Positions 1 to 8,315 of a stretch of 64,000 nucleotides of DNA are shown piece after piece; position 1 is the first letter of the stretch; each line of letters begins with the position of its first letter. Under the pieces are notes generated by a model. The model saw only the letters and a list, made by a program, of their open reading frames with translations. It was not told the origin of the DNA and made no database searches. The position numbers and the translations under genes are program-made. The DNA is from Candidatus Helarchaeota archaeon (GTDB taxonomy: Archaea; Asgardarchaeota; Lokiarchaeia; Helarchaeales; HEL-GB-A), in the NCBI GenBank assembly GCA_013375455.1, contig JABXJT010000003.1:62001-126000 (forward strand), read 5' to 3'.

Positions 1-502
1 GAGTGAACGAGTTTGTCGGAATATTTTCGAAGCGATCTTTAATAAAGAATTTCCGACAAGACGACCTGAATGGTTGGTTAATGATCGGGGGAATCAAATG
101 GAATTGGATGGATATAATGAAGATCTTGCAGTAGCATTTGAATATCAAGGTGGACAGCATTATCACTACCATAATCTCTTTCATGAATCTTTGGAAGATT
201 TTGAACAACGGATTGCGGACGATAACTTGAAGCGAAAAGTGTGTATGGAAAATAATGTCACATTAATTGAAGTCCCTTATACAGTTCAATACAATCAATT
301 ACCAAATTACATCATCGACGAATGCAAGAAGAAAAATATTCAGGTCCCAGAAATTGACGAGCATGTAGATTTTAATAAAATAATAAATAGGTCCTTTATT
401 AAGTCAAGAGAAAATGAGAAAGAGTACGATAATCAGAAAAAGATTGATAAGTATATATCTGAAGAGGATAGAGGTGGGAATAAAAAAGAGAAAGAACAAT
501 AA
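1..502 (+). CDS. PD-(D/E)xK-like endonuclease domain protein (5' end outside window)
   Basis: The frame is open from base 2 and has no stop before 502, so the gene starts upstream of the window; the first possible internal start (TTG at 74) would cut the domain. The visible product has an N-terminal helix beginning SERVCRNIFEAIF, then an ELDGYNEDLAVAFEYQGGQH stretch and a LIEVPY strand. The order E-(x)-D...E-x-Q-G-x-Q-H is the pattern of very-short-patch-repair/PD-(D/E)xK-like nucleases that often follow zinc-ribbon repeats in archaeal, phage and giant-virus proteins. The C-terminal 40 residues are charged and probably disordered. The substrate is unknown. The missing N-terminus probably carries Cys-rich repeats, which is inference from the family. 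Confidence 0.6.
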   Translation, partial: SERVCRNIFEAIFNKEFPTRRPEWLVNDRGNQMELDGYNEDLAVAFEYQGGQHYHYHNLFHESLEDFEQRIADDNLKRKVCMENNVTLIEVPYTVQYNQLPNYIIDECKKKNIQVPEIDEHVDFNKIINRSFIKSRENEKEYDNQKKIDKYISEEDRGGNKKEKEQ

Positions 503-647
503 AAATTTCAAAATAATCCTCTTTTTTGATTAGAGATAAGAGAGTAAATCTCAGAATAAAAATCAATCGAAGACTTTTATAATATTGTAGATAATTAGAT
601 AATAGAGTCAATATTAAGAGATGTTAAGAAGTAATTTAGGGTTACTT

Positions 648-1778
648 ATGGTTAAATATGTGTTTAAGGAATTTAAGACAATAATCAATAAAATGAAGTA
701 TATTGATACATGGTGGTACGTAAGGTACACAATTAACGGCTATAGAGGATGTGAGCACCATTGTATATATTGTGATGCTCGCTCAGAACGATATTACTTA
801 TCTAAAGATTTCGATCAAACAATTATCGTAAAGAAAAACGTGAAGGAACAACTAGATCGGCGCTTAACGAGAGCGAGAACCTTCCTCCCTGACGTTACTG
901 CGTTGGGGGGTGTGAACGATGGTTATATGCTTCACACGGAGAAAAAATTCAAAAATACTAGACAAATTTTGGAGGTTCTCTTGAAGCACAAATATCCGGT
1001 ATCAATATCAACCAAATCAATTCTGATGCTCCGGGATTTAGATTTGTTTAGTAAGATTGCGGAGGAAACCTGGTGTGCTCTGGCATTTACAATAACGAGT
1101 GTAGATGAGGAGGTCAGTACTTTTTTGGAACCACGGGCAGCAAGTTCAGAGGAGCGGTTCTTGGCCTTGGAGCGAATAAAACAGGAATATCCAGCAATTC
1201 AAACGGGAGTCAATCTACTGCCGATCGTGCCCTTTTTGGAGGATTCGGATGAAAACTTGGAGGCCATTGTCCGATCCGCCCATGAGGTGAAGGTTGATAA
1301 TCTCACTTTTGGAGGATTGACGCTCCGAGACCAAGCGTCCTATTTCTTCCAGAAATTGGGAACGAAGTATCCCGACTTGGTGGAGAAATTTCACAAACTC
1401 TATCAGGGCGGGTATGTGCCCAAGGACAAAGCATACATGTTGGAGATCAATCAAAAGATGGTGCAGCTGTGTAAGAAGTATTCAGTTCCTTACCGGATAA
1501 AGCGGCGTTATATTCCGTCCGATTTTCGCCGGGTGAATTATTTAGTTGCACAAGAGCTGGCAGATCAAGCGTACGAACGGCAAATACAAGGGAAATACTA
1601 CAATAACCACCTGTGGGCCTGTAATCATATCCATAATTTGACTGAGTCTATTACCACCATTGCAGCGCGGGATGAATTAGAAACCATTAAGAACGTGAAG
1701 GGGAAGATAAAAGCGGAAGTGGAGCAGTTAATTAAGAAATATGACAAATCTAAAACGCTAGAGAGCTACTTCAAGTAA
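648..1778 (+). CDS. Radical SAM protein, spore photoproduct lyase-like (Rv2578c type)
   Basis: The product has the 4Fe-4S cluster motif CEHHCIYC (CxxxCxxC) about 35 residues from the start, preceded by the INGYRGC block typical of the SPL-like radical SAM branch. The rest fits a TIM-barrel core, with SISTKS, a LEPRAASSEERFLALE segment and GVNLLPIVPFLEDSDENL typical of the same branch. These proteins cleave S-adenosylmethionine to make a 5'-deoxyadenosyl radical; the substrate in this subfamily is not known. I chose ATG 648, which has an AGGG element six bases upstream; an upstream in-frame ATG at 621 would add nine residues. It stands alone, with no obvious operon partner. Confidence 0.75.
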   Translation: MVKYVFKEFKTIINKMKYIDTWWYVRYTINGYRGCEHHCIYCDARSERYYLSKDFDQTIIVKKNVKEQLDRRLTRARTFLPDVTALGGVNDGYMLHTEKKFKNTRQILEVLLKHKYPVSISTKSILMLRDLDLFSKIAEETWCALAFTITSVDEEVSTFLEPRAASSEERFLALERIKQEYPAIQTGVNLLPIVPFLEDSDENLEAIVRSAHEVKVDNLTFGGLTLRDQASYFFQKLGTKYPDLVEKFHKLYQGGYVPKDKAYMLEINQKMVQLCKKYSVPYRIKRRYIPSDFRRVNYLVAQELADQAYERQIQGKYYNNHLWACNHIHNLTESITTIAARDELETIKNVKGKIKAEVEQLIKKYDKSKTLESYFK

Positions 1779-1927
1779 ATTAACGATAGAAAAATAGGTT
1801 TCTTTACTCGGGTTTTAACGGTATGGATTGGAGTAGTGTAGTATATACAATAATGCATTTCTGTCTTAGGAAATTATAATAATAGGAATGAGACACCATT
1901 ATTATCTATGAAATTGAGGTAAAAAAA

Positions 1928-3346
1928 ATGGGCAAGAGTGATGAGATGGAATTATGCAGAAAAAGAAAGCAAACTGGTTCAAAATTCTCCGCTTTGTTAC
2001 TTATTTCAGCGATATTACTACTTAGCTTATTACCTTTACCACTAGCGCATCAGATAACAACCGAAAGCACGAAAATCGATTCTTCAATCAGTATAAGAGT
2101 TCAAAATGGGTTGGACACACCGGTACATCAGTGGACTGGGTACTGGGGCGTTGGTAATACGACTACTTCTGAGAGTGTTGCTTTAGATGGGAGTTCCGTG
2201 TATATGGTTGGTAATGTTTATTATGGCCTAAGCTTCGCGATTAATCCATTTATCGCGAAATTAAGTTCGAGTGGCGCTACTCTTTGGGACCACGTTCCTA
2301 ACTCCACGAAAAACCAAAGGTTTATGGACGTTGCAGTAGACAATGAGTCTAATGTAATCGCGATAGGCTTGGGAGATAATATAACCACACTGTATGACGT
2401 CATAGTCGCGAAATATAACGCATCAGGAAAGCAATTATGGAACTTGACGTGGGATGCAGGATTTGGGCAGGATGATGAAGGTCATGCTCTTGTTTTAGAT
2501 AGTAACGATAGCATGTACATCGCGGGGTGGATAACGAATGTAACCTCAGCTGACTATGATCCGCTATTATTAAAACTTAATTCCACGGGCGACTTCCAAT
2601 GGATTGGAGCCTGGCACAATAATTCAGGAGACGACCGCTTTTTTGACATAACCTTGGATGGGAACTACCTTTACCTGGTAGGGTTTACATCTAGCTTTGG
2701 TGTAGGCATGGTTGATGTACTGCTGGTCAAATATGATCTTCAGGGGAAGATGATTTGGAACGTGACTTGGGGTGGAAGCCAGGGTGATGTAGGAGAAGGA
2801 GTAGCAGTGGATGCGTCACACAATATTTATGTAACAGGGTCCACGCAAAGTTTTGGGGCTGGTAACCAGGATGCGTTTCTTGTGAAATTCAATAGTGCAG
2901 GTGTTAAGCTCTGGAATATAACCTATGGTACTGGCGATAACGAGTTTGGTTATGATTTGGCGGTAGATAATTACGGTTACATTCATTTGGTAGGGAAAGC
3001 AGAGCAACCCGGAGGTGGGCTACCAAAGTATGATGGTACCTATGCAATATTTGACTCATCTGGTGCTAAGATTTGGGATATGACGTGGGGTACAGTTGAT
3101 GGTATTGAATCGGGCAATGGTATAATCATTAGTGCTAATGAGGTATACTTTACGGGACCAATCTGGAATGCGAGCGGTAATACGTATGACGCCATAGTAT
3201 ATAGATATCGAATAAGCCTCTCCGAAGATGGGTCACCTATTCCAGGATTTCAATTAAGCTGGGTGATTTTCTCGGTAATATTTCTGTTGGGCCTACCTTT
3301 GATACTGGTAAAGTCTAAAAAATTTCACGTAACACTGTGGAAATAG
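1928..3346 (+). CDS. Secreted, membrane-anchored beta-propeller protein (SBBP-like repeats)
   Basis: A 472-residue protein with an N-terminal hydrophobic signal (about residues 22-42), an extracellular region built from repeats of about 50 residues, and a C-terminal membrane helix (about 445-463) followed by basic residues. The repeats share the pattern VAVDxxxNIYVTGxT...D.FLVKFNSAGxKLWNxTWG, the signature of the SBBP/beta-propeller repeat. It carries several NxS/T sequons (NTT, NVT, NLT), which fits an exported archaeal surface protein. A GAGGT ribosome-binding site lies eight bases before the ATG. Its ligand cannot be told from sequence. It may be a surface binding or structural protein. 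Confidence 0.7.
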   Translation: MGKSDEMELCRKRKQTGSKFSALLLISAILLLSLLPLPLAHQITTESTKIDSSISIRVQNGLDTPVHQWTGYWGVGNTTTSESVALDGSSVYMVGNVYYGLSFAINPFIAKLSSSGATLWDHVPNSTKNQRFMDVAVDNESNVIAIGLGDNITTLYDVIVAKYNASGKQLWNLTWDAGFGQDDEGHALVLDSNDSMYIAGWITNVTSADYDPLLLKLNSTGDFQWIGAWHNNSGDDRFFDITLDGNYLYLVGFTSSFGVGMVDVLLVKYDLQGKMIWNVTWGGSQGDVGEGVAVDASHNIYVTGSTQSFGAGNQDAFLVKFNSAGVKLWNITYGTGDNEFGYDLAVDNYGYIHLVGKAEQPGGGLPKYDGTYAIFDSSGAKIWDMTWGTVDGIESGNGIIISANEVYFTGPIWNASGNTYDAIVYRYRISLSEDGSPIPGFQLSWVIFSVIFLLGLPLILVKSKKFHVTLWK

Positions 3347-3376
3347 AAAAAGCCAAACCATTTCATTCTTTTTTTC

Positions 3377-3814
3377 TCATCCCGGCCAGATATTAATTTT
3401 TTTAAAAAGTTCAACTATCGTATCTGGGTACTCGTATTGGGGGAGTTCCTCAAAGGGGCACCATTTTAAATCCACGGCATCGTCCATGGCAACAGGACTT
3501 CCTTCAAATTGATGAGTAACGTAATCTACGATAATAAAGTGGTACTTAAGTTTGCCATCCGCATCGTAGATGATTTTATCCACGATATCCGCGACGTTCT
3601 CCATCTCTAAAACCTTTAATCCGGTTTCTTCTTCAACTTCTCGAGCAGCAGCGATATCAGTTCTTTCACCATAGCCAACCATCCCTCCAGGAATGCTCCA
3701 TAACCCTTTGTCGGGTTCATGTCCGCGTTGGATGATTAAGATCGTGTTTCCCTTAAGCAAACAGGTCCCGACGCCTATGAGTGGATACTCAGGATAGACC
3801 CGAGGGTCGCCCAT
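3377..3814 (-). CDS. Nudix hydrolase
   Basis: The 145-residue protein carries a complete Nudix box, GX5EX7REUXEEXGU, at residues 44-66 (G44, E50, R58, E59, E62, E63, G65), with the usual PGG just before it. Nudix enzymes hydrolyse a nucleoside diphosphate linked to another group, using Mg2+ held by the box glutamates. Overall it resembles the ADP-ribose pyrophosphatase/MutT-like archaeal forms, but substrate cannot be assigned from the box alone. The gene is convergent with the propeller gene, with about 30 bases between them. The start ATG is supported by the MGDPRVYPEYPLIGVG beginning, which is typical of the family. Confidence 0.85.
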   Translation of the reverse strand: MGDPRVYPEYPLIGVGTCLLKGNTILIIQRGHEPDKGLWSIPGGMVGYGERTDIAAAREVEEETGLKVLEMENVADIVDKIIYDADGKLKYHFIIVDYVTHQFEGSPVAMDDAVDLKWCPFEELPQYEYPDTIVELFKKINIWPG

Positions 3815-3886
3815 TTTAATTCACCTAAAAAAGTCTGATGTTTTTCAATGAAGTTTTGAATGTATGATCGTTATGGACACTACTTT

Positions 3887-4444
3887 TTAATTTTCTCTTC
3901 CATATTTTTTATTGTACTTCGTGATCAACCAAAGAGACAGTATCTGCAGAGGAAGTCCAAACGCTAATAATATCCAATATAAAGTAGGAATCCCCAGAAA
4001 CATTTTCGTTCCATAAAACCAGACAACATCATCATAAAATCGATCCAAACCCCAAATAATATAGCATCCAAAATCTTCTAAGGTCCCAAAACTCCCATAG
4101 TTTCCGATTATTAACATTAAAAATAAGGAGGCTTCGATGGTCTCTTTTTTCCCGAAAATCTTATAATCAGGGCGCTGGCTCTGAGCATAGACAAACATTG
4201 TCAGGAAGGTCAGTGGGACTAAAAACATCATGGTCAGCCCCCAGAATCCCCATAACCAATCCCACTTGCCAAAAACGGTGGGAGGAGGCCCCCATATGGA
4301 ACTTTCCCAGACAGTTACGCCGACAAATAATGCACTATGAAAGAAAAACATAATGCCAAACCCTTTATGGAATTTAAAAAATATGAGTAAAGCAATCCCG
4401 CCAAATAAACTGAGAAAAATCAGAGCGTAGAGCCAAGCTTCCAT
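3887..4444 (-). CDS. Multi-pass membrane protein, copy A of a tandem pair
   Basis: A 185-residue hydrophobic protein with about five predicted membrane helices: residues 3-23 (LYALIFLSLFGGIALLIFF), 30-47, 66-90, 105-125 and 152-175. It is closely similar along its whole length to the gene upstream (4584-5138); both share FHKGFG, AQSQRPDYK, FGKKE and CYIIWGLDRFY. I do not recognise the family. The start ATG has a GAGG element in front and matches the start chosen for copy B. The 5' flank is also duplicated, so the two genes probably share the same control signals. Function unknown. Confidence 0.65.
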   Translation of the reverse strand: MEAWLYALIFLSLFGGIALLIFFKFHKGFGIMFFFHSALFVGVTVWESSIWGPPPTVFGKWDWLWGFWGLTMMFLVPLTFLTMFVYAQSQRPDYKIFGKKETIEASLFLMLIIGNYGSFGTLEDFGCYIIWGLDRFYDDVVWFYGTKMFLGIPTLYWILLAFGLPLQILSLWLITKYNKKYGREN

Positions 4445-4451
4445 TTTAGCA

Positions 4452-4577
4452 TCCTCTTTTTATGAGATTATTATTGTAATTTCCCCACTTTTTAATGTTA
4501 GCGATCTCTTAAAAGGACATAGATCCGAGTGTGGAAGGGCGGAGGTTCGATCCAAGGCTAGGATCTGATAGGTTCCA
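4452..4577 (-). promoter_or_regulatory. Duplicated 5' flank of membrane protein copy A
   Basis: This stretch is about 85% identical to 5141-5275, which is the 5' flank of copy B. The best-kept part is a run ending in ACTTTTTAATGTTAGCG; read on the minus strand it gives a TTAAAAAG element that could serve as a TATA box, followed by the GAGG/GGAGG ribosome-binding site. The farther part (around 4540-4577) also contains a conserved GATCCAAGGCTAGGATC segment. Confidence 0.45.
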
Positions 4578-4583
4578 TGGTTC

Positions 4584-5138
4584 TCAGCCATATTTTTTAT
4601 TATACTTTCTGATCAACCAGAGAGATAGTATCTGCAAAACAAGGCCAAACGGCAATTTTATCCAATATAGAGTCGGAATCCCTAAAAAAAACCGCGACCC
4701 ATGAAAAATGACAGCATATTCATAAAATCTATCTAAGCCCCAAATAATATAGCATCCAAAATCTACGAAGGCTCCAAAAGTCCCATAATTTCCGACTATT
4801 AACATCAATACTAAGGACGCTTCGATGGACTCTTTTTTCCCGAATACCTTATAATCAGGGCGCTGGCTCTGAGCATAGATAAACATTGTCAGGAAGGCAA
4901 TTGGTACTACAAACATTATCAGCAGCCCCCAGAACGCCCACATCCATAGCTTACTGCCATAACAAAAATATCCGTCAAAAGGATCCCACATTGAACTTTC
5001 CCCAACAGATATGCTGACATATATTGCACCTTGAAAGAAAAAAATAGTGCCAAACCCTTTATGGAATTTATAAAACATTATTAAAGCAATCCCGCCAAAT
5101 AAACTGAGAAAAATCAGAGCAAAAAGCCAAGGATCCAT
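4584..5138 (-). CDS. Multi-pass membrane protein, copy B of a tandem pair
   Basis: The paralogue of 3887-4444: same length, same predicted helices, and the same AQSQRPDYKVFGKKE and GCYIIWGLDRFY blocks. An upstream alternative start at 5183 would add 15 residues, but the ATG at 5138 has a GGAGG ribosome-binding site seven bases ahead and aligns with the start of copy A (MDPWLFALIF against MEAWLYALIF), so I use 5138. Differences concentrate in the first extracellular loop (about residues 50-75), where copy A has PPPTVFG and copy B has DPFDGYFCYG. Family and function are unknown. The pair is a tandem gene duplication that took its 5' flank along. Confidence 0.65.
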   Translation of the reverse strand: MDPWLFALIFLSLFGGIALIMFYKFHKGFGTIFFFQGAIYVSISVGESSMWDPFDGYFCYGSKLWMWAFWGLLIMFVVPIAFLTMFIYAQSQRPDYKVFGKKESIEASLVLMLIVGNYGTFGAFVDFGCYIIWGLDRFYEYAVIFHGSRFFLGIPTLYWIKLPFGLVLQILSLWLIRKYNKKYG

Positions 5139-5140
5139 CT

Positions 5141-5275
5141 TAACATCCTCCTTTTGATAAGGTATTATTGTAATATTACCCACTTTTTAATGTTAGCGAT
5201 CTCTTAAAAAGGGCATGGATCAGAGTGCAGAAGGACGAAGGTTTGATCCAAGGCTAGGATCTGATAGGATCCATG
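5141..5275 (-). promoter_or_regulatory. Duplicated 5' flank of membrane protein copy B
   Basis: Second copy of the flank described at 4452-4577. It holds the TTAAAAAG element on the minus strand and a GGAGG site just before ATG 5138. The 250 bases between here and the gene at 5527 show nothing I would call a gene. Confidence 0.45.
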
Positions 5276-5526
5276 CTTTATTGAGTTCCTTTACATCGTC
5301 AACAAATACTTGTCCGTTTCATGACAGAACTATTCGCTCAACGTGCGCTCTTGATCCATCATCGCGCCGAGTCTGGGACTGTCAAGGACGCTGTTTCGCT
5401 GAAGGATTTTGTTGTGAGTATATTATCAATAAATCTGCTGAAATTGACGAGTTAATCAAATTTCTCCAATTTTTTTCATACAAGAGGAAATAGCATTAAA
5501 ATATATGATGTGTTAATTTACTAATT

Positions 5527-6354
5527 ATGCGAAAATTAATACTCACTGTAGCCCCAACGGGCTCGTTAACGACGAAAGAGCAATTACCCTGGATTCCGAT
5601 AACGCCCCGGGAAATTGCAGATAGTGCTTTGGAAGCGTATAAAGCTGGGGCGGTAGTGGTGCACATTCACGTAAGGGACCCGAAGACTGGGAAGGCAATC
5701 CAAGGTCGGGAGTTATATAAGGAAACGATAGAATTTATTCGTGCTGAAAGCGATATGATCATTTGCACGACGACGGGTGGCGGTGCGACAACAGGTGTAG
5801 GTCCCATGGGGCGCATTGTTTCCCTCGATCTAAAACCTGAGATAGCGTCTTTAAACTGTGGGTCTATGAATTTTGGAAAAGCAATCTTTCAAAATCCCCC
5901 CGACCTCATGGAAACCTTTGCAACAAAAATGAAGGAGTTTGGTGTTAAACCTGAACTAGAAGCCTATGAAGTCGGGCATATTGCGAATGTTAAGCAAATA
6001 GAGAATTTATTGCAGCCACCTTTACGGTTCAATTTCGTCATGGGAGTCAATGGGGGCATTCCCGCGACGATAGAGAACCTATTGCTCATGCGGGACACGG
6101 TCTACAAGCTCTATGGTCCGGAAAGTTTATGGATGGTTACGGCAATTGGGCGATATGAGACCCCCCTGTGCGCCCATGCCATCCTCCTGGGAGGCGATCT
6201 CAGGGTGGGTTTTGAAGATAACATCTACTATTCGAAAGGTATTAAAGCAAAGAGTAATGCTCAATTAGTAGAACGAATGGTTCGCATTGCGAATGAAGTT
6301 GGGCGTGAAATCGCTACACCGAAAGATGCTCGCGATATATTACGTCTTGAATAA
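5527..6354 (+). CDS. Beta-keto acid cleavage enzyme (BKACE/DUF849 family)
   Basis: The 275-residue protein fits the BKACE family, whose founding member is 3-keto-5-aminohexanoate cleavage enzyme (Kce) of lysine fermentation. These enzymes use Zn2+ to condense a beta-keto acid with acetyl-CoA, giving acetoacetate and a CoA ester. The metal ligands fall at H46 and H48 (in VVHIHVRD) and E230 (in VGFEDN), the same residue numbers reported for Kce. TTTGGG (81-86) and SLNCGSMNFG fit the substrate pocket. The subfamily is not certain, so the keto acid is unknown. It is followed ten bases later by a membrane protein gene on the same strand. Confidence 0.85.
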   Translation: MRKLILTVAPTGSLTTKEQLPWIPITPREIADSALEAYKAGAVVVHIHVRDPKTGKAIQGRELYKETIEFIRAESDMIICTTTGGGATTGVGPMGRIVSLDLKPEIASLNCGSMNFGKAIFQNPPDLMETFATKMKEFGVKPELEAYEVGHIANVKQIENLLQPPLRFNFVMGVNGGIPATIENLLLMRDTVYKLYGPESLWMVTAIGRYETPLCAHAILLGGDLRVGFEDNIYYSKGIKAKSNAQLVERMVRIANEVGREIATPKDARDILRLE

Positions 6355-6363
6355 TTAAATTGG

Positions 6364-6999
6364 ATGAGTAAAATGATACTATATAGAAAAACCTTTTTGG
6401 TACTTGTGTTGATTTGTTCAATTCTTATGATTATATCTCAGAACTTCGGAACACGAGGATTTTTGGTCGAGGAATTTTTAGATTGGACCACCTACATTAA
6501 TATAGATGTTGTAAGGGTGTGGGCGAGTTTTCAAGATTCACTTATTGGATATATACCTGGTTTGAACATTTTGGCCTATTTTCCAACCGTGGCTGGGGTA
6601 CTGGGGATCATAAGTGCATTTAGTGTCTTTAAAGATGAAAGTAGTCCGAAATTATTGTTTAAAATCGTAGGACTTATTGCAATTTTGGCGTATGCTATGT
6701 TCTTTCTTTTTGGTCTGTTCTTTGGAATTTTTAGCTCTGAATTAGCAATCCCGAACCTTGCCGGTGGTTACTTTTGCTTAATCCCAGGAATCATCTTATT
6801 AATCCTTGGCATTGCAATTAAAAAACCTGAATACATGAAAGGTGATGCACGAGTAGATAAAGAATACTACGCCATTGGTGGAGAACCAAGGGGACCTGCA
6901 CCACCATCAATCACAGCACCAACAATCGCCTGTCCAAACTGTGGTGCGATGTTAGCTGCAGATGAAGTGTTCTGCGACAATTGTGGGCAGTATCTATAA
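6364..6999 (+). CDS. Membrane protein with C-terminal zinc ribbon
   Basis: A 211-residue protein with about four membrane helices (roughly residues 9-28, 70-86, 95-122 and 132-150), a proline-rich linker (GGEPRGPAPPSITAP) and a C-terminal zinc ribbon CPNCG...FCDNCGQYL whose four cysteines are in the usual CxxC-x(n)-CxxC spacing. This arrangement of helices with a soluble zinc ribbon at the tail is common in archaeal membrane proteins of unknown role. It starts ten bases after the BKACE gene and may be cotranscribed with it, though no functional link is evident. It is convergent with the roadblock-GTPase gene. Confidence 0.65.
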   Translation: MSKMILYRKTFLVLVLICSILMIISQNFGTRGFLVEEFLDWTTYINIDVVRVWASFQDSLIGYIPGLNILAYFPTVAGVLGIISAFSVFKDESSPKLLFKIVGLIAILAYAMFFLFGLFFGIFSSELAIPNLAGGYFCLIPGIILLILGIAIKKPEYMKGDARVDKEYYAIGGEPRGPAPPSITAPTIACPNCGAMLAADEVFCDNCGQYL

Positions 7000-7011
7000 A
7001 AACCGAGGCAA

Positions 7012-7950
7012 TTAGGGCTGTGTGATTTTATCCTTAACTAATAAAAAGGCAATTGCTCCAAATGTGCGATTAACATTATCGCCAGTTTTGGCAGATGTTT
7101 CAAGGTAAGATAAGCCGAGTTCATCGGCGAGTTTTTTCCCCTCATCAAAGCTAACCTTTCGCTCTTCAACCAGATCTATTTTGTTTCCAACCATGAGGGA
7201 TTGAACAGCCGTACCAGCAACAGCATGGAGTTCACTTTGCCAGTTTTTCAAATTGAATAACGTGTCGGGGCGGGTGACATCATAGACAAACAAAGCGGCT
7301 TGGCATCCAGATAAGTACATCTGGCGCACTTTTTGGAAGTATTGTTGGCCAGCAAGGTCCCAAAGTGAGAAACCGACCGTGATTTTGTCCGTCACCTTGT
7401 AATCGATGCGCATTATGTTTGTCCCAATGGTGCTTTTATAATCATCTTCAAAGGCCTTATCGACAAATCGCGTGAGGAGGCTAGTCTTCCCTACGGCCCC
7501 ATCACCCAAAATAACAACTTTAAAGCTGAATTTTAGGGCTTCTTCCACCATCTTGGGCAAGGTTGGGTCAACGTTCTTTTTACCATCTAAAATTTGTGCA
7601 ATCTTTTCGGCAACAATATAGGAATAAGGAAGAATGTAATCGGCGTCTGCGGTACCGGACGTAATTGTCACGATAATGGCTTTGGAACCTGCATTGACGA
7701 AAATAATGGTGCCCACCTCTGTTGAAATCGTCGTTGTCCCGAATCGTCCTCCAAGGTTTAATTCAGTTTTAATCCGGTCAATAAGCTTTTCAACGATTGC
7801 CGTAACAGCCCCAATTGAGAGTTCATCAGTTGCAGCATCCACTTGGGAGGCGATTATCAACCCATCCTGATCGACGATGGCAGCAGCTTTTGATTTTGTT
7901 ATTTTGATGTAATTTTGCAGAAGTTGATTCAACAGCTCGCTCGTTGACAC
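7012..7950 (-). CDS. Roadblock/LC7 domain fused to a Rab/Ras-like small GTPase
   Basis: The first 120 residues form a roadblock/LC7 (MglB-like) domain with the typical AAAIVDQDGLIIAS strand pair. Residues 140-312 are a complete Ras-superfamily G domain: G1 GDGAVGKTS (149-157), G2 threonine in STIGTN (173-178), G3 DLAGQ (198-202), G4 NKID (256-259) and G5 ETSAK (284-288). The G5 and WD-LAGQ features are Rab/Ras-like rather than Arf-like. There is no C-terminal prenylation cysteine. In Myxococcus MglB is a roadblock GAP for MglA; here regulator and GTPase are one chain, which suggests self-regulation or dimerisation (inference). Translation starts at GTG 7950. This family is characteristic of Asgard genomes. 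Confidence 0.9.
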   Translation of the reverse strand: MSTSELLNQLLQNYIKITKSKAAAIVDQDGLIIASQVDAATDELSIGAVTAIVEKLIDRIKTELNLGGRFGTTTISTEVGTIIFVNAGSKAIIVTITSGTADADYILPYSYIVAEKIAQILDGKKNVDPTLPKMVEEALKFSFKVVILGDGAVGKTSLLTRFVDKAFEDDYKSTIGTNIMRIDYKVTDKITVGFSLWDLAGQQYFQKVRQMYLSGCQAALFVYDVTRPDTLFNLKNWQSELHAVAGTAVQSLMVGNKIDLVEERKVSFDEGKKLADELGLSYLETSAKTGDNVNRTFGAIAFLLVKDKITQP

Positions 7951-8315
7951 CTTTGAAACCTTTTTTCTTTACTTTTAATGAGTATTATTACTTCAAATTA
8001 TAAACTTGATCTTTAAGTTAGCATAATCAGATCTGATAACGAGTATTTTTAACTCTTTCAGTGATCAAATTACAAAAATCCTCAAATTTAAAGTCAAATT
8101 TGCGATCTCTGTAAATGTCTTTGTAGATATCGATTTGGAAATCGTGTTATAAACAAATAATTCTCATTCGAGAATAGAGTATAAGACCTCAAAAGGTTTA
8201 TTAAAGATAGGATTAATTTAACTTCAACAAAATTAGGAGAAAAAAAGTGTAAGATTTATATAAACACCCTTAGTATTAACTTAGTGTCAAGTCATAGTAA
8301 AGAAGGGGCAATTCC
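7951..8315 (+). promoter_or_regulatory. Divergent intergenic region with TATA-like box
   Basis: A 365-base AT-rich spacer between two divergent genes, without any plausible gene. On the plus strand GATTTATATAAAC (about 8250-8262) is a good archaeal TATA candidate about 55 bases before the GTG start at 8316. The segment AAGGGGCAATTCCGTGG overlaps that start and is nearly repeated at the start of the paralogue at 23222. Confidence 0.4.

Noticed and set aside
4540..4577. GGTTCGATCC-like T-loop hinting at a tRNA
   Set aside because: The T-stem does not pair (GGAGG is not followed by its complement) and no acceptor or anticodon arm is found; the same holds for the copy near 5246.
5215..5493. 92-codon open frame on the plus strand
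   Set aside because: It overlaps the duplicated 5' flank of the membrane protein pair, has an unconvincing composition (Ser/Arg/Cys mixture) and no plausible ribosome-binding site.
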